This document shows, one piece after another, positions 10,848 through 21,753 of a stretch of 64,000 nucleotides of DNA. The stretch's first letter is position 1; each line of letters opens with the position of its first letter. A program made the translations under genes and the position numbers. Source of the stretch: Neoarius graeffei (taxonomy: Eukaryota; Chordata; Actinopteri; Siluriformes; Ariidae); NCBI RefSeq assembly GCF_027579695.1, contig NC_083570.1, positions 4,929,001 through 4,993,000 of the forward strand. Reading direction: 5' to 3'. The notes below the pieces were generated by a model. The model made no database searches, was not told the origin of the DNA, and was given only the letters and a program-made list of their open reading frames with translations.

Positions 10848-11390
10848 GATAGGACTTGCAGTTTTTGAATGAGAAGCCTGAAAGTGAGGAGAGGACAGGC
10901 GCGCTGCCCCATAGACTGCCATTATAAACTTGGCAGAAAAGTCACTCGTTTTTAACTCGCTCTAGTGGCCTCGTTTTTTACAATACAGACAAAAAAATTA
11001 CATCAGTGTGTTCAGGAGATCCTTGTGGCACTCACTGTGAAAGAATTTTGTGAATATCTCCTTCCGTTTTCATGTAAATCCCCATTGTTTGGAGGGAGCG
11101 CACTGAGAAAATCCTGCGCTCTGTGTGACACTCTGCTCGTTCTCTCACACACACAGAAAGGCCAGGCTGCTCGCGGGCTTCAGTCTGATTGACGTGTCAG
11201 TATCCAATCATTTTGAGGTGGTACCTTGATATGATTGGATGACGTTTTTCCTTTATTTTACACTGTAGACTGGATTAAAATATTTCGTTTTGGGATCAAA
11301 CCTTCTATTGTACTGCTTGCAACATGGGTGTGAGGAGCTTTTCAAGCAATATGGTAAAAAATACTCCTGAAAAAAATCTCATACCCCACC
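10848..11390. repeat. Right part of the dispersed repeat shared with 57.5-58.2 kb
   Basis: Matches in inverted orientation the sequence at about 57.5-57.8 kb (for example CTCATTCAAAAACTG and GAGCGAGTTAAAAACGAGTG there). The match is diverged and has small indels. No coding frame or terminal repeats were found, so the class is unknown. Confidence 0.7.
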
Positions 11391-11541
11391 TTTAAGCAAA
11401 AAACCGCCCAACAACGTTTTTTCACATGAAAACATTTAATATTTGAATAAACGTGCGTTTAAAAGCATTTACAGTATTAAATGTATTAGCCCAAATGTAA
11501 AATGGTATTTTATCACAGATAGATGACAGTGACACAGAACA

Positions 11542-12421
11542 CATACATGTCAACCTTTGGTCAATCAAACCTGTATAACCAACCCCCAAAATCCGTATTT
11601 CCCTTATAAAATCCGTATAAGATGCAAATTAAAATAATTTACCTAAAATTTGAATGATAATTAACAATGATATATCCCAGTTACTTTTATTAATAACAAT
11701 AAACCTTCAGAATGAATACAAAGCTCCAATGTTTGACAAAAACACAAAGTGTTATCAGCGTAGTTACGAAGGAAATACTTCGTTGTTTGGAGACAGGTTT
11801 CACCGAGCGGCTATTATGCGCGAGACTTCATATTAGCCACGAAGTCAGAAAAATCTGTTCGTAAAATTACGTTATAATGGCCAAACACAATGAAAAGTAT
11901 TTTTCCAGTCTCACCTGTGAAAGGTAATCCCATGTGATCTCGTTTGGACGGTAAACCTGTTGGTACAGTTAAACGCAGCACATGAATGAGGCATCTTTAT
12001 TCTCGGCTACTGTAGCTATACCAGAGACGGCTGAAGAATCTCCACTTTGCCCCATCCAATATGGCGGCAAGGATGACGTATGATTCTACGCAGAAGGCGG
12101 CATCTATGTTTATATGTCAATGACTTCCCGGTTGGCGGGATTCTCGCAATGCGGTGTGCGCATGATCAAAAGTGGAACGAAGTCTCGCTACCACAAGATA
12201 ACGCGCGATTTAATAAGACTCTTTACTGGCTGTCTGTGGTGTACAGTACGTTTGTAAATGTTATGCGTTCTTTTATCATCGTGGGAATTGATTATAGCTC
12301 TAAATAAATATTGAAGTTTTTTTTAAAGAATCCGTATAACTTTATTTATATGCCCATATACTACGTTTATTGAATCAAATCCGTATAAAATACGGACATT
12401 CCGTATAGGTTGACATGTATG
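11542..12421. mobile_element. MITE with perfect 15-bp terminal inverted repeats
   Basis: The ends are CATACATGTCAACCT and its exact inverse AGGTTGACATGTATG. A second inverted motif, TCCGTATAA/TTATACGGA-like, recurs next to both ends. The flanks share AGAACA (11536-11541 and 12422-12427), a 6-bp direct repeat. There is no transposase. It interrupts a region that otherwise belongs to the hAT remnant ending at 13885. Confidence 0.8.
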
Positions 12422-12756
12422 AGAACATGTGAAAAACATACACTCACGACATAGGCCCACTCATTCCCAGGTTTGAGTGTTGAAACCACAATCTCACAAC
12501 AATCAGGATAGAAAAAAAAACTAGCTATATAAGCACATGTAACGTAGCCTATAGTATATGGCTTTTTACATTAATTAATTAAAAGGCATTATGGCATTAA
12601 TGAATGAATCAGATATTGTAACTGGCCATAAGTTTTCTTTACGCATAAACACAGGCTATAATTCAGAACAAAAACAGCGCATTAGGCCTACCATCTTCTT
12701 TACGCATAAACACAGGCTACATATTCAGAACAGCACATTACCATCATCATCAGCTG

Positions 12757-13550
12757 TTACTCGTACATCGAAGAATTAAACCTCTCCAACAGCTGCTGGG
12801 GAGGTCTGAAGGTAGCGGACGTCCATCCATTCCTGGACAGGCCGGAGCGGACCTCCATGAGACTGGACAGGAGAGAGAGTCCCATATGATTTCTTGTATT
12901 GTCTTTCAAGAGCGCAACTTGGGAAAATGCTCTCTCGATGTGCGCATTGGATATGGGCAAAGACAGCAGTCGGATGGCACCCAATGCAAGATCTTGAAAA
13001 CATGCATTCCCCCCTGCGTCTTTGAACGCTTTGATCTCCATCCAAAACGTGTCAATGGCCTGGTCGCCTGAAAAAGCAGCTGATGTGACATTTCTCCACT
13101 GGCACTCCAAGGTGTCAACGGCGCACATGAAAAACTCCATCGGTAACTCCCTCACCCTTGGTCTGTCCATGGTGGACATAACTGACTTAGGGGAGAGCAG
13201 CTCCATTTGCCGCAGCATATCCAGTGAGTCAGTTAAGCGCATTTGGTATTGCACCAAAAGTTCTTTGATGAACGCAAAGCACCACGCGGAGATGGTTTCT
13301 TTCATTTCAGGAGGCAGTGCGCTCGCGCTGAGCTCTTCCTGAAATGTGGTGCCAAGGTCAGCGTCTTGAGGTGAGAGGTATCTGCGTGGTCTTTAAGGTC
13401 GCTTAGTTGAGCTCGGATCTCACTTTTGCAGTACTTGCACCGTGCCTTGGACAGATCTTGCAGGACAGGTGCAATCCATGCTTTCAAAGCCTCGTCAGAT
13501 TCTCACTCCTTTCGATAATGTTTTTTATATTTTCCCCACTCGGACGACAT
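12757..13550 (-). pseudogene. hAT transposase remnant: N-terminal finger joined to C-terminal dimerisation domain
   Basis: Read on the minus strand, a frame starts at an ATG at about 13550 and meets a TGA after 15 codons. It then continues in the same frame with a zinc-finger-like segment (CKYC at 13430-13441 and HADTSH) down to about 13340. The frame then changes to one that carries the hAT C-terminal dimerisation region (LPISNAHIERAFSQV near 12910) and stops at 12757. The whole catalytic middle is missing. The original protein would have been over 500 residues, so this is an internal-deletion derivative that has also gained a stop and a frame break. Confidence 0.75.
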
Positions 13551-13739
13551 GCTGGCTAGTTTAAAAATACTTGCGTAGCTGCGCTTAGCTGTAACTATAG
13601 AAACGTTCTAAAATGTATCATTTTTATCTCACGTAGGCTGCCTCCATATGGTGGCCATATCGGTCGCCTGCTGTGTGTGATTGTGTGTATATGGATAGGA
13701 ACACAATTTATTTGATTTGTTTATTTATTGAATAAAATG

Positions 13740-13885
13740 TATGGCTGGCGTGAGAACAAAACCCCCCGCCCAAACTTCTTGAAAGCAGCCCAAATTTTAT
13801 TTGCCCGCCCAAGGCTTTTTCTGCCCGTCTGAGGCAGTCAAAAGACGCCCAATTGGGCGGGCACCCGCCCAATCTGGCAACACTG
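13740..13885. mobile_element. Right terminus of the hAT remnant
   Basis: Sequence rich in GCCCGCCCAA motifs that, read inward from 13885, begins CAGTGTTGCCAGATTGGGCG, a hAT-like tip. The junction at 13885/13886 falls exactly where homology to the Gypsy LTR starts, so the element inserted into an LTR. The left tip was not found; it may be lost to the insertion at 11542-12421 or to a deletion. Confidence 0.55.
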
Positions 13886-14153
13886 CTCGTGGTGCTTCTT
13901 TCAAGCTCCCTCCTACAAAACTTTACCCAGGAGATTCTTCAAAATAAAAGGAAATACTTAAAATTTGCACATTTGTGTCTTTTTAAATCTTTTTAGCGTA
14001 TTTATTACACTCTACTCTTTTATCAACTATTTTAACCTTTATGAAATATCCTTTCCACACTTTTAATCACATTTTTAACCAACCAATGAACATATTAAAC
14101 TATTTATTATTTATTATCTCTTTATGGATAGTGATTTTTTTAACAGGGTTACA
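13886..14153. repeat. Partial LTR of the same Gypsy family as 27187-28363
   Basis: Matches about 28108-28363 and 46945-47201, including the terminal AACAGGGTTACA at 14142-14153. The left part of the LTR is missing because the hAT remnant abuts it. No internal Gypsy sequence follows, so it is a truncated or solo LTR. Confidence 0.85.
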
Positions 14154-14203
14154 TGTTGATTTGACAATTTGTTGATTTCGCATTGTTTATGCAGTAATTG
14201 TTT

Positions 14204-14505
14204 GTTAGTAATTACCAGTCATACACACCGCCTAGTGGCCAGTGTTAGTAATTACCAGTCTCACACCGCCTAGTGGCCAGTGTTAGTAATTACCAGTCAC
14301 ACACCACCTAGTGGCCAGTGTTAGTAATTACCAGTTACATACCGCCTAGTGGCCAGTGTTAATAATTACCAGTCACACACCGCCTAGTGGCCAGTGTTAG
14401 TAATTACAGTCACACACCGCCTAATGGCCAGTGTTAGTAATTACCAGTCACACACCGCCTAGTGGTCAGAGTTAGTAATTACCAGTCATACACACCGCAT
14501 AGTCA
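14204..14505. repeat. 39-bp minisatellite, about seven to eight units
   Basis: The unit is GTTAGTAATTACCAGTCACA followed by CACCGCCTAGTGGCCAGT. Units differ by single changes and one or two small indels. No coding role is apparent. Confidence 0.9.
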
Positions 14506-15541
14506 AGACTGTGAACGGCGTGCATAGACAAGAAGTATTTCATAAACATATGAGATTAAAATGGTTTTCGTTGTTTACTATCTAGTGAAATGCAAACTGA
14601 ATATATAATAGTATGTCTGCTATTTTAATTTATCTTACGAAATATAATCAGTCAATGCAGTCAGTGATTGAACTGTGTGCAAATGATGCTTGCTGCAGTA
14701 CCGTTGGCATTTTCAATCGGTTTCGTACTGGTAGCCGAGCGCTCAGATTTTAACCTGGGTGCCATGATTCAGCCAATGCCACCAAATCACAGTCGGCATG
14801 AGCTGCAGTTTTATGGAAGCGGCACGCTCCCGGTTGCCGTGGCTCAGCCGATGCTCAGTCAGACGGAGCCAATTAAAGACCTGGCCCAATTGCGGTTGCC
14901 ACTATTCAGCCGATGGCGCTGGAGGTTTTACGGAAGTGGCCCGATTCTCATTGCTACTTGGGTAGTGATAAGTATTACAAATTAAGCTACACACACACAC
15001 ACACACACACCCCTGGTGAGGAAATGAAAAAAATTAAAAAGAACAAAAAAAAAATCACACTGATCATAAAAAAATTAAAAGTTAAAAAAGAAAGTTATGT
15101 TGAGTATGAAAACTCTTGTTCATTACATTTCATTTCATAATTGCAACCACGTGTTGTATTCATTGTTGCAAAACTTGTTCTGTAAATAGTTCGTTTGCTG
15201 TCGTGATCAAAACCATCGATCTAAAGCTCAATGCTGATGCTGTCCTGTAAATAATTTTCTAATCAGCAATAAATATAACAATTTCTGATCAACCCATATC
15301 AACTGCATGCTTAAAATAACATACTGGTTAAAGCCCCGCCCATTTCAAGACAACCAGCCCCACTTCCGGGTTAAATCCAGCCCACTTCTGGGTTAAATCC
15401 CGCCCACTTCATGGTACGGATACAGATACAGATAATTCATATGGTTTACAGATAATGCTGTACTCGCTCATCCCTAGTTAATACATTGCCCATTCCGCAA
15501 TTGTATCAAGGCATTTAAAGTCATCTGTGTCCTCTCAGATT
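14506..15541. other. No gene recognised; short internal repeats
   Basis: 14700-14980 contains loosely repeated motifs (TTTTATGGAAGCGGC / TTTTACGGAAGTGGC). An (AC)n run lies at about 14990-15011. At 15330-15420 the motif GGGTTAAATCC(A/C)GCCCACTTC repeats. The segment ending CTCATCCCTA at 15475 resembles a hAT-like terminus, but I found no partner end. Confidence 0.5.
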
Positions 15542-16406
15542 GAGTCCAACGAAACTGAAACTGGAATGGACCTCAGTAAAAATCAGTCTCAGGTTCCAGA
15601 AGATATTGATATTAGTTCATTGTACATGAGGAATCTGTGCCTGTTTTACATGCAACTCCAGGCAAAGTACCTGGTTCCATCATCAACTATTTAAATGATT
15701 GTTGAAGAAATTAATGGCCTGAATGCCATTTGTCATCAGTACACAAAAGACAAGATTAAAGGGACACTTAGAGCTAATAGTAACATGTCAGATGCTGAGC
15801 TTGATTCAGTTTTTCAGAATCTCCAGGAAACTGATTTGCATGCTGCATGTAGCTCTCATCTCTCCACTGAACATACCAGGAGGCAGTATTTTGAGAGGAA
15901 CTTTGCCTATGTGCACCCAGAAAATGTTTACCTGGGCACCAATGAACATAGAAGAGACTGTTATGCACAATACATACCCTTGCATGACACTTTAAGAGCC
16001 ATTCTAAAAGATCCTGTTGTGTGGGAAGAGTGTGTGGAGTCTCAAAATCGTCCTGTTTCTGATATCATCTTAAGTGATATTTGTGATGGCTCTGTCTTCA
16101 AATCCAAAGACTTGTCTCTACAAGCAGGTGGCGTAGTCCTGAAACTGATTTTGTATCAGGATGTGTTTGAAGTTGTGAACCCACTTGGGTCATCCAGGAG
16201 AAAACAAACTTGTCGGAGTATACTTCACACTCGCTGACTTTAAGCCATTCCATCATTCCAGTATTGACAATATGCAGTTAGGACTGTTGTGCAAAGAGAG
16301 AGACTTTAAATCCTTTGGTCAGGACACAGTGTTATCGAGATTGTTGTCAGACCTGAGACAACTTGAAGAACATGGACTCGTGACACCTTCTGGTCATGTG
16401 GTTTGA
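15542..16406 (+). pseudogene. CACTA/EnSpm transposase-derived gene, N-terminal part (broken)
   Basis: An open stretch begins after a splice-acceptor-like ...CCTCTCAG at about 15540, reads about 50 codons, meets a TAA at about 15692, and then continues in the same frame for 180 codons from the ATG at 15695. Near 16195 the frame shifts; the second frame runs to the TGA at about 16406 and includes YFTLADFKP. I recognise the whole as the N-terminal half of a large fish protein family related to CACTA (EnSpm) transposases. The stop and the frameshift show that this copy cannot make the full protein. A splice acceptor (CTATTGCAG) follows at 16427, so the ancestral gene was split by introns. Confidence 0.65.
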
Positions 16407-16427
16407 GCAACCATAATATCTATTGCA

Positions 16428-17727
16428 GGTGACAATTAGGGGTCACACTGCATTGGTGGCTACACTCAGAATTTCAGCACCTCCAAGTACTTCTGCAGGT
16501 ATTGTGAGGTACAAAGAGACCAACTTGAGAGTGTGAGTCAGAGCTTTCCTGTACAAACAGTTGATAACTACAAAGAAGCAGTGCAGTTATTGCAGGAGAG
16601 TGATGTGAATCATGTCAAAGGCATAATTTGTGACTCCATCTTCAACACTCTGAAATATTTCCATGTATGTCAGCCAGGCCTTCCTCCATGCATAGGGCAT
16701 GACTTGTTTGAGGGAGTTGTAGCCTATGGCTTAGCCATTTACCTGCGCTACTTCATAAAAGTCAAACATTGGCTCACATACTCTCAGTTGAACAGGAGAA
16801 TCACACAATTTGCCTACAAGGACTCAGATTCCAGCTCATCTCCTTGTCAGGTGAATGAAAAGGCCAAAACAGTAGGTGGCCAAGCAGCTCAGAACTGGTG
16901 TCTCCTTAGACTCCTGCCTGTCATTATTGGTGACAAAGTTGATCCTTGTAACCCAGTGTGGCAACTCGTGATCACTTTGAAAGAACTTGTGGAACTAGTG
17001 TGTGCACCCAAGATCACCACTGCCCAGGTAGCTTACCTCAACATTGTTGTGGTTGAATATCTGGAAACAAGAAAAGCAGCGTTTCCTTCTGACCATCTAA
17101 AACCCAAGCACCACTATCTTCTCCATAATGCATCATTGATCCTCAAACTGGGCCCCCTAATACAGCTATGGACAATGAGATTTGAAAGTAAACACTCGTA
17201 CTTTAAGAGGTGCATAAGGAGGATTCAAAACTTTAAGAATATATGCCAGTCACTCGCAAACCAGCACCAACTCCTCCAAACAACCCTCTGCTCAAACTCC
17301 TTTTTTGCACCAGTGTTGAAATAAAAAAACTCAACTCCATATCATGCTCACCTGTACAGTGATGCAGTGCGCAATGCAGTCGAAGCACACGTTTCCAGAA
17401 CCGGATTCTCTGTCCACCGAGGTTGACTTTAAAGGCACCCTTTACAAAAAAGGATCTTTTCTCTGCCTAAAACGTGAGTCTGATGAGTCGATCACGTTTG
17501 GTCAGATTGAGCTCATTTTGATTAAAGATGACAAAAAGGTTTGCTTTCTGGTGACACCATACACTTCATTGTATTTCTCAGCATATGGACTCTATGAAGT
17601 CAAACAAGCAGCTGAGGATATGCAGTGCGTGAGTGCAGAACACTGCCTGGATTTCTATCCATTGCCTCTGTACAGTCTGAATGGACATAAAGTAATATCT
17701 CTTAAACACAGTGTTGTTGATCAGTAG
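16428..17727 (+). pseudogene. CACTA/EnSpm transposase-like core (broken)
   Basis: After the acceptor ending at 16427 the frame reads three codons and meets TAG at 16437-16439. It then stays open to 17324, with a CRYC zinc pair near 16495, the GLPPCIGHDLFEGV segment near 16680-16720 that corresponds to the MHD-LEGV motif of EnSpm transposases, and KPKHHYLLH followed by MRFESKHSYFKR near 17100-17215. After 17324 the frame is disturbed; the C-terminal beta-rich domain (FGQIELILI..., YPLPLY) resumes from about 17395 and ends at 17727. So there is one nonsense codon and at least one indel. Whether the family is a domesticated host gene or still mobile cannot be told from one copy. Confidence 0.7.
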
Positions 17728-17821
17728 GGGTGAACTAAACTGAGCGAAAATTATTCTTCAGGTATCCCGGAAGCTAACGAAAATAGTTGGACCATTTTCT
17801 GTCTTTATCCCCTCTTGTAGT

Positions 17822-18038
17822 CATGGATGAATGGGTGAGCGACCTAACCTCATCCCTCAGTTCTGTCTTCAGCCAAGAGGATTCTATACAGCGAGTAGTG
17901 GAGGTTATCAAAACTATTGGAGTCTGTTCAGCTGAGGACCTGAAGTATGTGGAGGCAGATGACCTTGCAACCAGCAGAAATCCCTCTCTGAAGCCAATAG
18001 AAATCAGAAAGCTTATGGCCTGCATTAAAAGTAAATAA
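17822..18038 (+). pseudogene. SAM-like C-terminal exon of the CACTA-derived gene
   Basis: Starts right after a good acceptor (TATCCCCTCTTGTAG at 17806-17820) and encodes about 71 residues, beginning MDEWVSDLTSSL. The helix-rich pattern (IQRVVEVIKTIGV, AEDLKYVEADDL) looks like a sterile-alpha-motif fold. It lies 95 bp downstream of the core frame, so it could be a short-intron last exon. The domain call is by eye. The exon itself is open and undamaged. Confidence 0.5.
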
Positions 18039-18556
18039 AACAATAGCTGTGAGCAGCTGATAAATATTCACATTTTCATATATAGTATACAGTTATAAGC
18101 AACAAGTATGACATCTTTCAGATATTTTACCAAGGGTTTTGCTAGGGGTTTTTGGTGTATACAGTTTGTGCGTAGCATGCACCTTAGATTGTTGTGCACT
18201 TTAATGGGGGGAAAAAGAATCACGATTTGGAAGACTAAAGTGCCCATTAGGGCTTTAAATTTTATACCAAGATGGTGAAAAAGATGAAAATCAAGGTTGT
18301 TAAAAATGACTGTTAATTTGTAGGCCTGGGAAGATATGCTTATTATGGATGCTGTGATGATACTTGGGTGTCGATTTGATTCATAAGAGAGAGTTAATTG
18401 AAAGAATAGAAAAGTCTCAGTTGCCACTATATTTTGTGCCAAACTAATCACTGGTGTCCTTTTTCCATGAAAACACAATATGAAACTTAACTGGCAATTA
18501 AGATGATTGAGATATGGTCTGCAGCCTCTTTATTTTAAAACTGCATTAATTAATTG
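18039..18556. other. No feature recognised
   Basis: AT-rich sequence with short spurious frames; no terminal repeats or coding signal. It is probably the 3' part of the preceding element or gene. Confidence 0.4.
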
Positions 18557-18709
18557 ATTGATGGATGGATGGATGGATGGATGGATGGATGGATGGATGG
18601 ATGGATGGATGGATGGATGGATGGATGGATGGATGGATGGATGGATGGATGGATGGATGGATGGATGGATGGATGGATGGATGGATGGATGGATGGATGG
18701 ATGGATGGA
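18557..18709. repeat. (ATGG)n tetranucleotide microsatellite
   Basis: About 38 uninterrupted ATGG units. Runs of Ile-His-Pro-Ser or Met-Asp-Gly-Trp predicted in this interval are artefacts of the repeat. Confidence 0.98.
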
Positions 18710-19509
18710 ATATTGTCCTGTATGAGAATAACAAAATAGAACAAAATAAGAGGTGGCAGAGTGCTCCACTATTATTAATGTTAACATAGGTTTTATCTCC
18801 AGCAATGCAGAGATTTACTATTACAGTTTAACCTTGACTCAAAGTACACGAATGTTCAGCGATAGGCCAGAATGTTCTTAAATATATTGACTCAAAATAA
18901 AGCCCGTGGAGGAGTGACGGTGAATATGACTGAATATAGACTTTTATCAGTGTCACAGGTGCAGATCTTAGTGATCAGACATGACTTGTGGTCTGTTAGT
19001 CAGTGCTGCATTAATATTTATAATGAAGTGGACTTGTTTAACGTTAAAAATAGGAAAGCTCCAAAAAGTGATGTTGTGTAAGACTCGCTAGGACACAATG
19101 GATTTGCTGAAGGGCCTGAGAGCTGCTGGGATTTTGGATCCTAATATTAGATTTTTAATCATAACATTTACTTATTAGGATATGAAACAAGATTTTGGTT
19201 CATTTAACGCTCTGACCCGAACCCTAGCCTTTTGGAAATAAACCCTTCGATGAACATCTGCTTGGTTTTATTCTTGCCGAGTGTAGCCGGTCATCAGCGT
19301 GTTCTAAACACCTCGGGAATCAACAATATTTACAGTGTTCTTTATGAAAAACCTCCCAACAGAACAAAATCGGTGAGTAAAGATGCAAAAGTGGTGTGGT
19401 TGCTTTTATAAATGCACAATGTCCCGAACGCTACGTAACGATGATGCGGTGACAGACCTGTGTGACATAAAGAGGTAGGGGGAGGCGTTTGTACTCTTGG
19501 TGTTGTTTA
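18710..19509. other. 3' flank of gsdf; nothing else recognised
   Basis: No coding signal on either strand. On the minus strand this is the region downstream of the gsdf stop codon; an AATAAA-type signal could lie here, but I did not place one with confidence. Confidence 0.4.
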
Positions 19510-19653
19510 TCACAGTTGAAGGGCCTGGGTGTCATCACCATGGCGACAGCCACACGTGCGGGTCAGGGGGACGGAGCTGAGAATGAGGGTGCTTGTTTCA
19601 TCCATGTACAGGAAGGGCACAAGGTCAAGTGAGGTCACCTTGCAGCACGGCTT
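19510..19653 (-). CDS. gsdf: gsdf exon 5: C-terminal cysteine-knot strand and stop
   Basis: After the acceptor GTTCTCCTGCAG the exon reads KPCCKVTSLDLVPFLYMDET and onward to LTRTCGCR, the paired-Cys and CxC ending of TGF-beta ligands. It then adds 11 more residues before TGA at 19510-19512. A short tail after the final CxC is unusual for the superfamily but is a feature I recall for Gsdf. Exon 5 shows no damage. Confidence 0.85.
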   Translation of the reverse strand, partial: KPCCKVTSLDLVPFLYMDETSTLILSSVPLTRTCGCRHGDDTQALQL

Positions 19654-20215
19654 CTGCAGGAGAACCAGTACGAAAACATCATCAATATCAACATCGTCAC
19701 TTTATCCTTGGCAGGTGAAAATATGTTAAATGTTGGTGTATTTGTGTCATATTTTACTTATTACTAATGCATTAATATGACTTGATAAGATATTTTTGCA
19801 GTGCATAAAGCTGGACGGATTCACTCGGCTGGATTATCTTCCAAAAATCTGCAAGCTCAAATATGATTTGTTTACACAAATCAGCCTACAGTGTCACCTA
19901 GTTCCCATGTAAATATCACAAGGTCACCTGTCCCCTTTAACTAACCATCTATATTCAAACTTTTCTTTTTTTAATGCTATTTTTTCCCCAACGTGCCGAG
20001 AAATACAGCCACCTTACAAAGAAAAAAATCATACTCTTCTGTAAGACACATTTCCTCCAGCATTCAGGTCACACACTAAAGATCTTCCCTGACAAACAAA
20101 AAGTTCAAAGCAGTTGAGTGTTTTTGCTCTCCTGGCTCTCAACACCACGTAGCAGGAACTCCGTATTCGGTCATTTACTGTTGTGCCTTTTCTGATGGTT
20201 TGGAACAGAACTGAC

Positions 20216-20352
20216 CTGTGAGGGAGGATCCAGAGCTGGTGGATCATCATTTCTGCAATTAAACATGCGCTGATTCTGCTGGGACACGCACACACTGCAC
20301 TGGACGAAGGTGAAGCTGTCTGGGTAAATGATCCACTGATCCCAGCCCAGAT
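20216..20352 (-). CDS. gsdf: gsdf exon 4: first half of the cystine-knot domain
   Basis: Acceptor TATATATCTCAG and donor GTCAGT frame 137 nt reading (D)LGWDQWIIYPDSFTFVQCSV and onward to DPPSQ. LGWD-WII-P is the hallmark opening of TGF-beta-family mature domains. The conserved glycine-containing CSG motif of most family members is replaced by CSVC, in line with Gsdf lacking the usual Gly. The frame is open and joins exon 5 in phase 0. Confidence 0.85.
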
Positions 20353-20658
20353 CTGAGATATATAAAGGAGTAAGCACCATATTACAACATGCTAAGATAA
20401 GGGATTAGGAACAGTTCATAAGTGACATTTTGTAAGGGAATTAAATTTAAAATTCTTAAATGATGCATCTTGTGATACACATCATTAACTTTAACATTAA
20501 TGAACCTTTTATGAAAACCTGGGAGGCAAACTTGCAACATTGGAGCTGTGTTGAATTCCCAGAACTGGATGATGATGATAAGGATGATGATGATGATGGT
20601 TGTGTGTTGTCTATAAGAAAAAAAAAAAGCACAGAATGAATAAAATATGTTCAATCAC

Positions 20659-20753
20659 CAGCTTTGTTCCTGAAGATCTGCCTTCCTCACTATGAGGTTC
20701 AGTTCTGCAGATCTGTGCTATCTGGATCAGATGTGCTGGGTGTGTTTACAGGA
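20659..20753 (-). pseudogene. gsdf: gsdf exon 3, with three in-frame stops
   Basis: Bounded by acceptor ATTTCATTCCCAG (ends at 20754) and donor GTGATT (starts at 20658). Its 95-nt length is the one that keeps exons 2 and 4 in phase, and the reading across the junction gives ...GRQIFRNKADLGWD, as expected at the start of the cystine-knot domain. In this frame there is a TGA after STDLQN, then TAG and TGA adjacent to each other nine codons before DLGW, where Gsdf and activin-type ligands have Cys-Cys. Other acceptor or donor choices broke the phase. Confidence 0.6.
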
Positions 20754-20836
20754 CTGGGAATGAAATCTGCTGAGTTAGTGCTCACTGATGTATAGAATTT
20801 TATTCACAGCTTTACTTACTAGCTGCCTGTTGCTCG

Positions 20837-21753
20837 CAGCGGTTCCCAAAGTGTGGTGCGCGCACCCCCGGGGGTGCGCGAGCTGCCACTAGGGGGTGCG
20901 CAAGATAAAAAATGTAATGGCGATTTTTAACTCTTCTACGCCGTAACGGTTCTGCAGTAGTTTGTGGTTTCATTCATTCATTCATTTGCGATGCTCAACT
21001 GGTTGAAATCGGCGAAACTAAATGCGCCACCACAAATCAGGGATGAAGGAGGAGAAACCCCAACAGATAGGGAGGAATCCACCCACCCACCGTCTGTCTG
21101 TCTCTCTCTGTCTCTCTCGCTGCAGACTGAGCCGTCAGCGCTGCACTTCACAATCAGATGGATCCTCTTCTTTATCTGTTCCTGATATGCTCCTTAAATT
21201 GTTGTATCTCTTTAAAATACATATGTTCATAATTATCATTGCTATTTTTACTGTTATTATATGTTAACTTTTTTGCAAATTAAATTCATTCTCAATTCAT
21301 TTTCATAACCTTGTAATGACAGGGTTGTGCTGCTAGTGTTTTAAACACGGATGAAAATCATATATTTCCCCCATATCTGGCTGGTAGACTACATGCCTCG
21401 ATGTGATCTTCCTTTGTAATGAATTTGCGCATTTACCGTGTTGCAACGTTTTAAAACTGTTACATTTCAATCAAATTCTATCTAATTCAAATACGAGAGC
21501 GCATAATATGTTAATGTGATTCGATGTTCTCATTCGAGCAGGACGTGCTGTAAGAAAGTTTTGGTGGGTTTTTTTTTCCACTTTTGTGGTTTCCTGCAGG
21601 TGTGGCAAACGATGTTTGTTATCTTTTTAGCACGATCAAAGATGCTGCCTTTATAAGAAAGCGTGTGTTTTTTGAAACTGGGGAACTGGGGGTGCGTCAA
21701 CCTGGTTGGAGTATAGAAGGGGGTGCGCGGCCAAAAAAGTTTGGGAACCGCTG
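20837..21753. mobile_element. hAT-like element inserted in gsdf exon 2
   Basis: 917 bp with the inverted tips CAGCGGTTCCCAAA at both ends, a common vertebrate hAT tip, and mirrored GGGGGTGCGC motifs just inside. The flanks GTTGCTCG and ATCTATAG do not match, so no 8-bp target duplication survives. A frame at 20992-21185 may be a leftover of the transposase N-terminus, but I could not recognise a domain in it. Confidence 0.8.

Noticed and set aside
18530-18805. Ile-His-Pro-Ser and Met-Asp-Gly-Trp repeat proteins
   Set aside because: Translation of an (ATGG)n microsatellite.
20680-20700. UGA codons in gsdf exon 3 as selenocysteine
   Set aside because: A TAG lies directly beside one of them, and no SECIS-like structure was looked for or expected in this family.
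20837-21753. An 8-bp target duplication for the element in gsdf
   Set aside because: The flanks GTTGCTCG and ATCTATAG do not match at any nearby offset.
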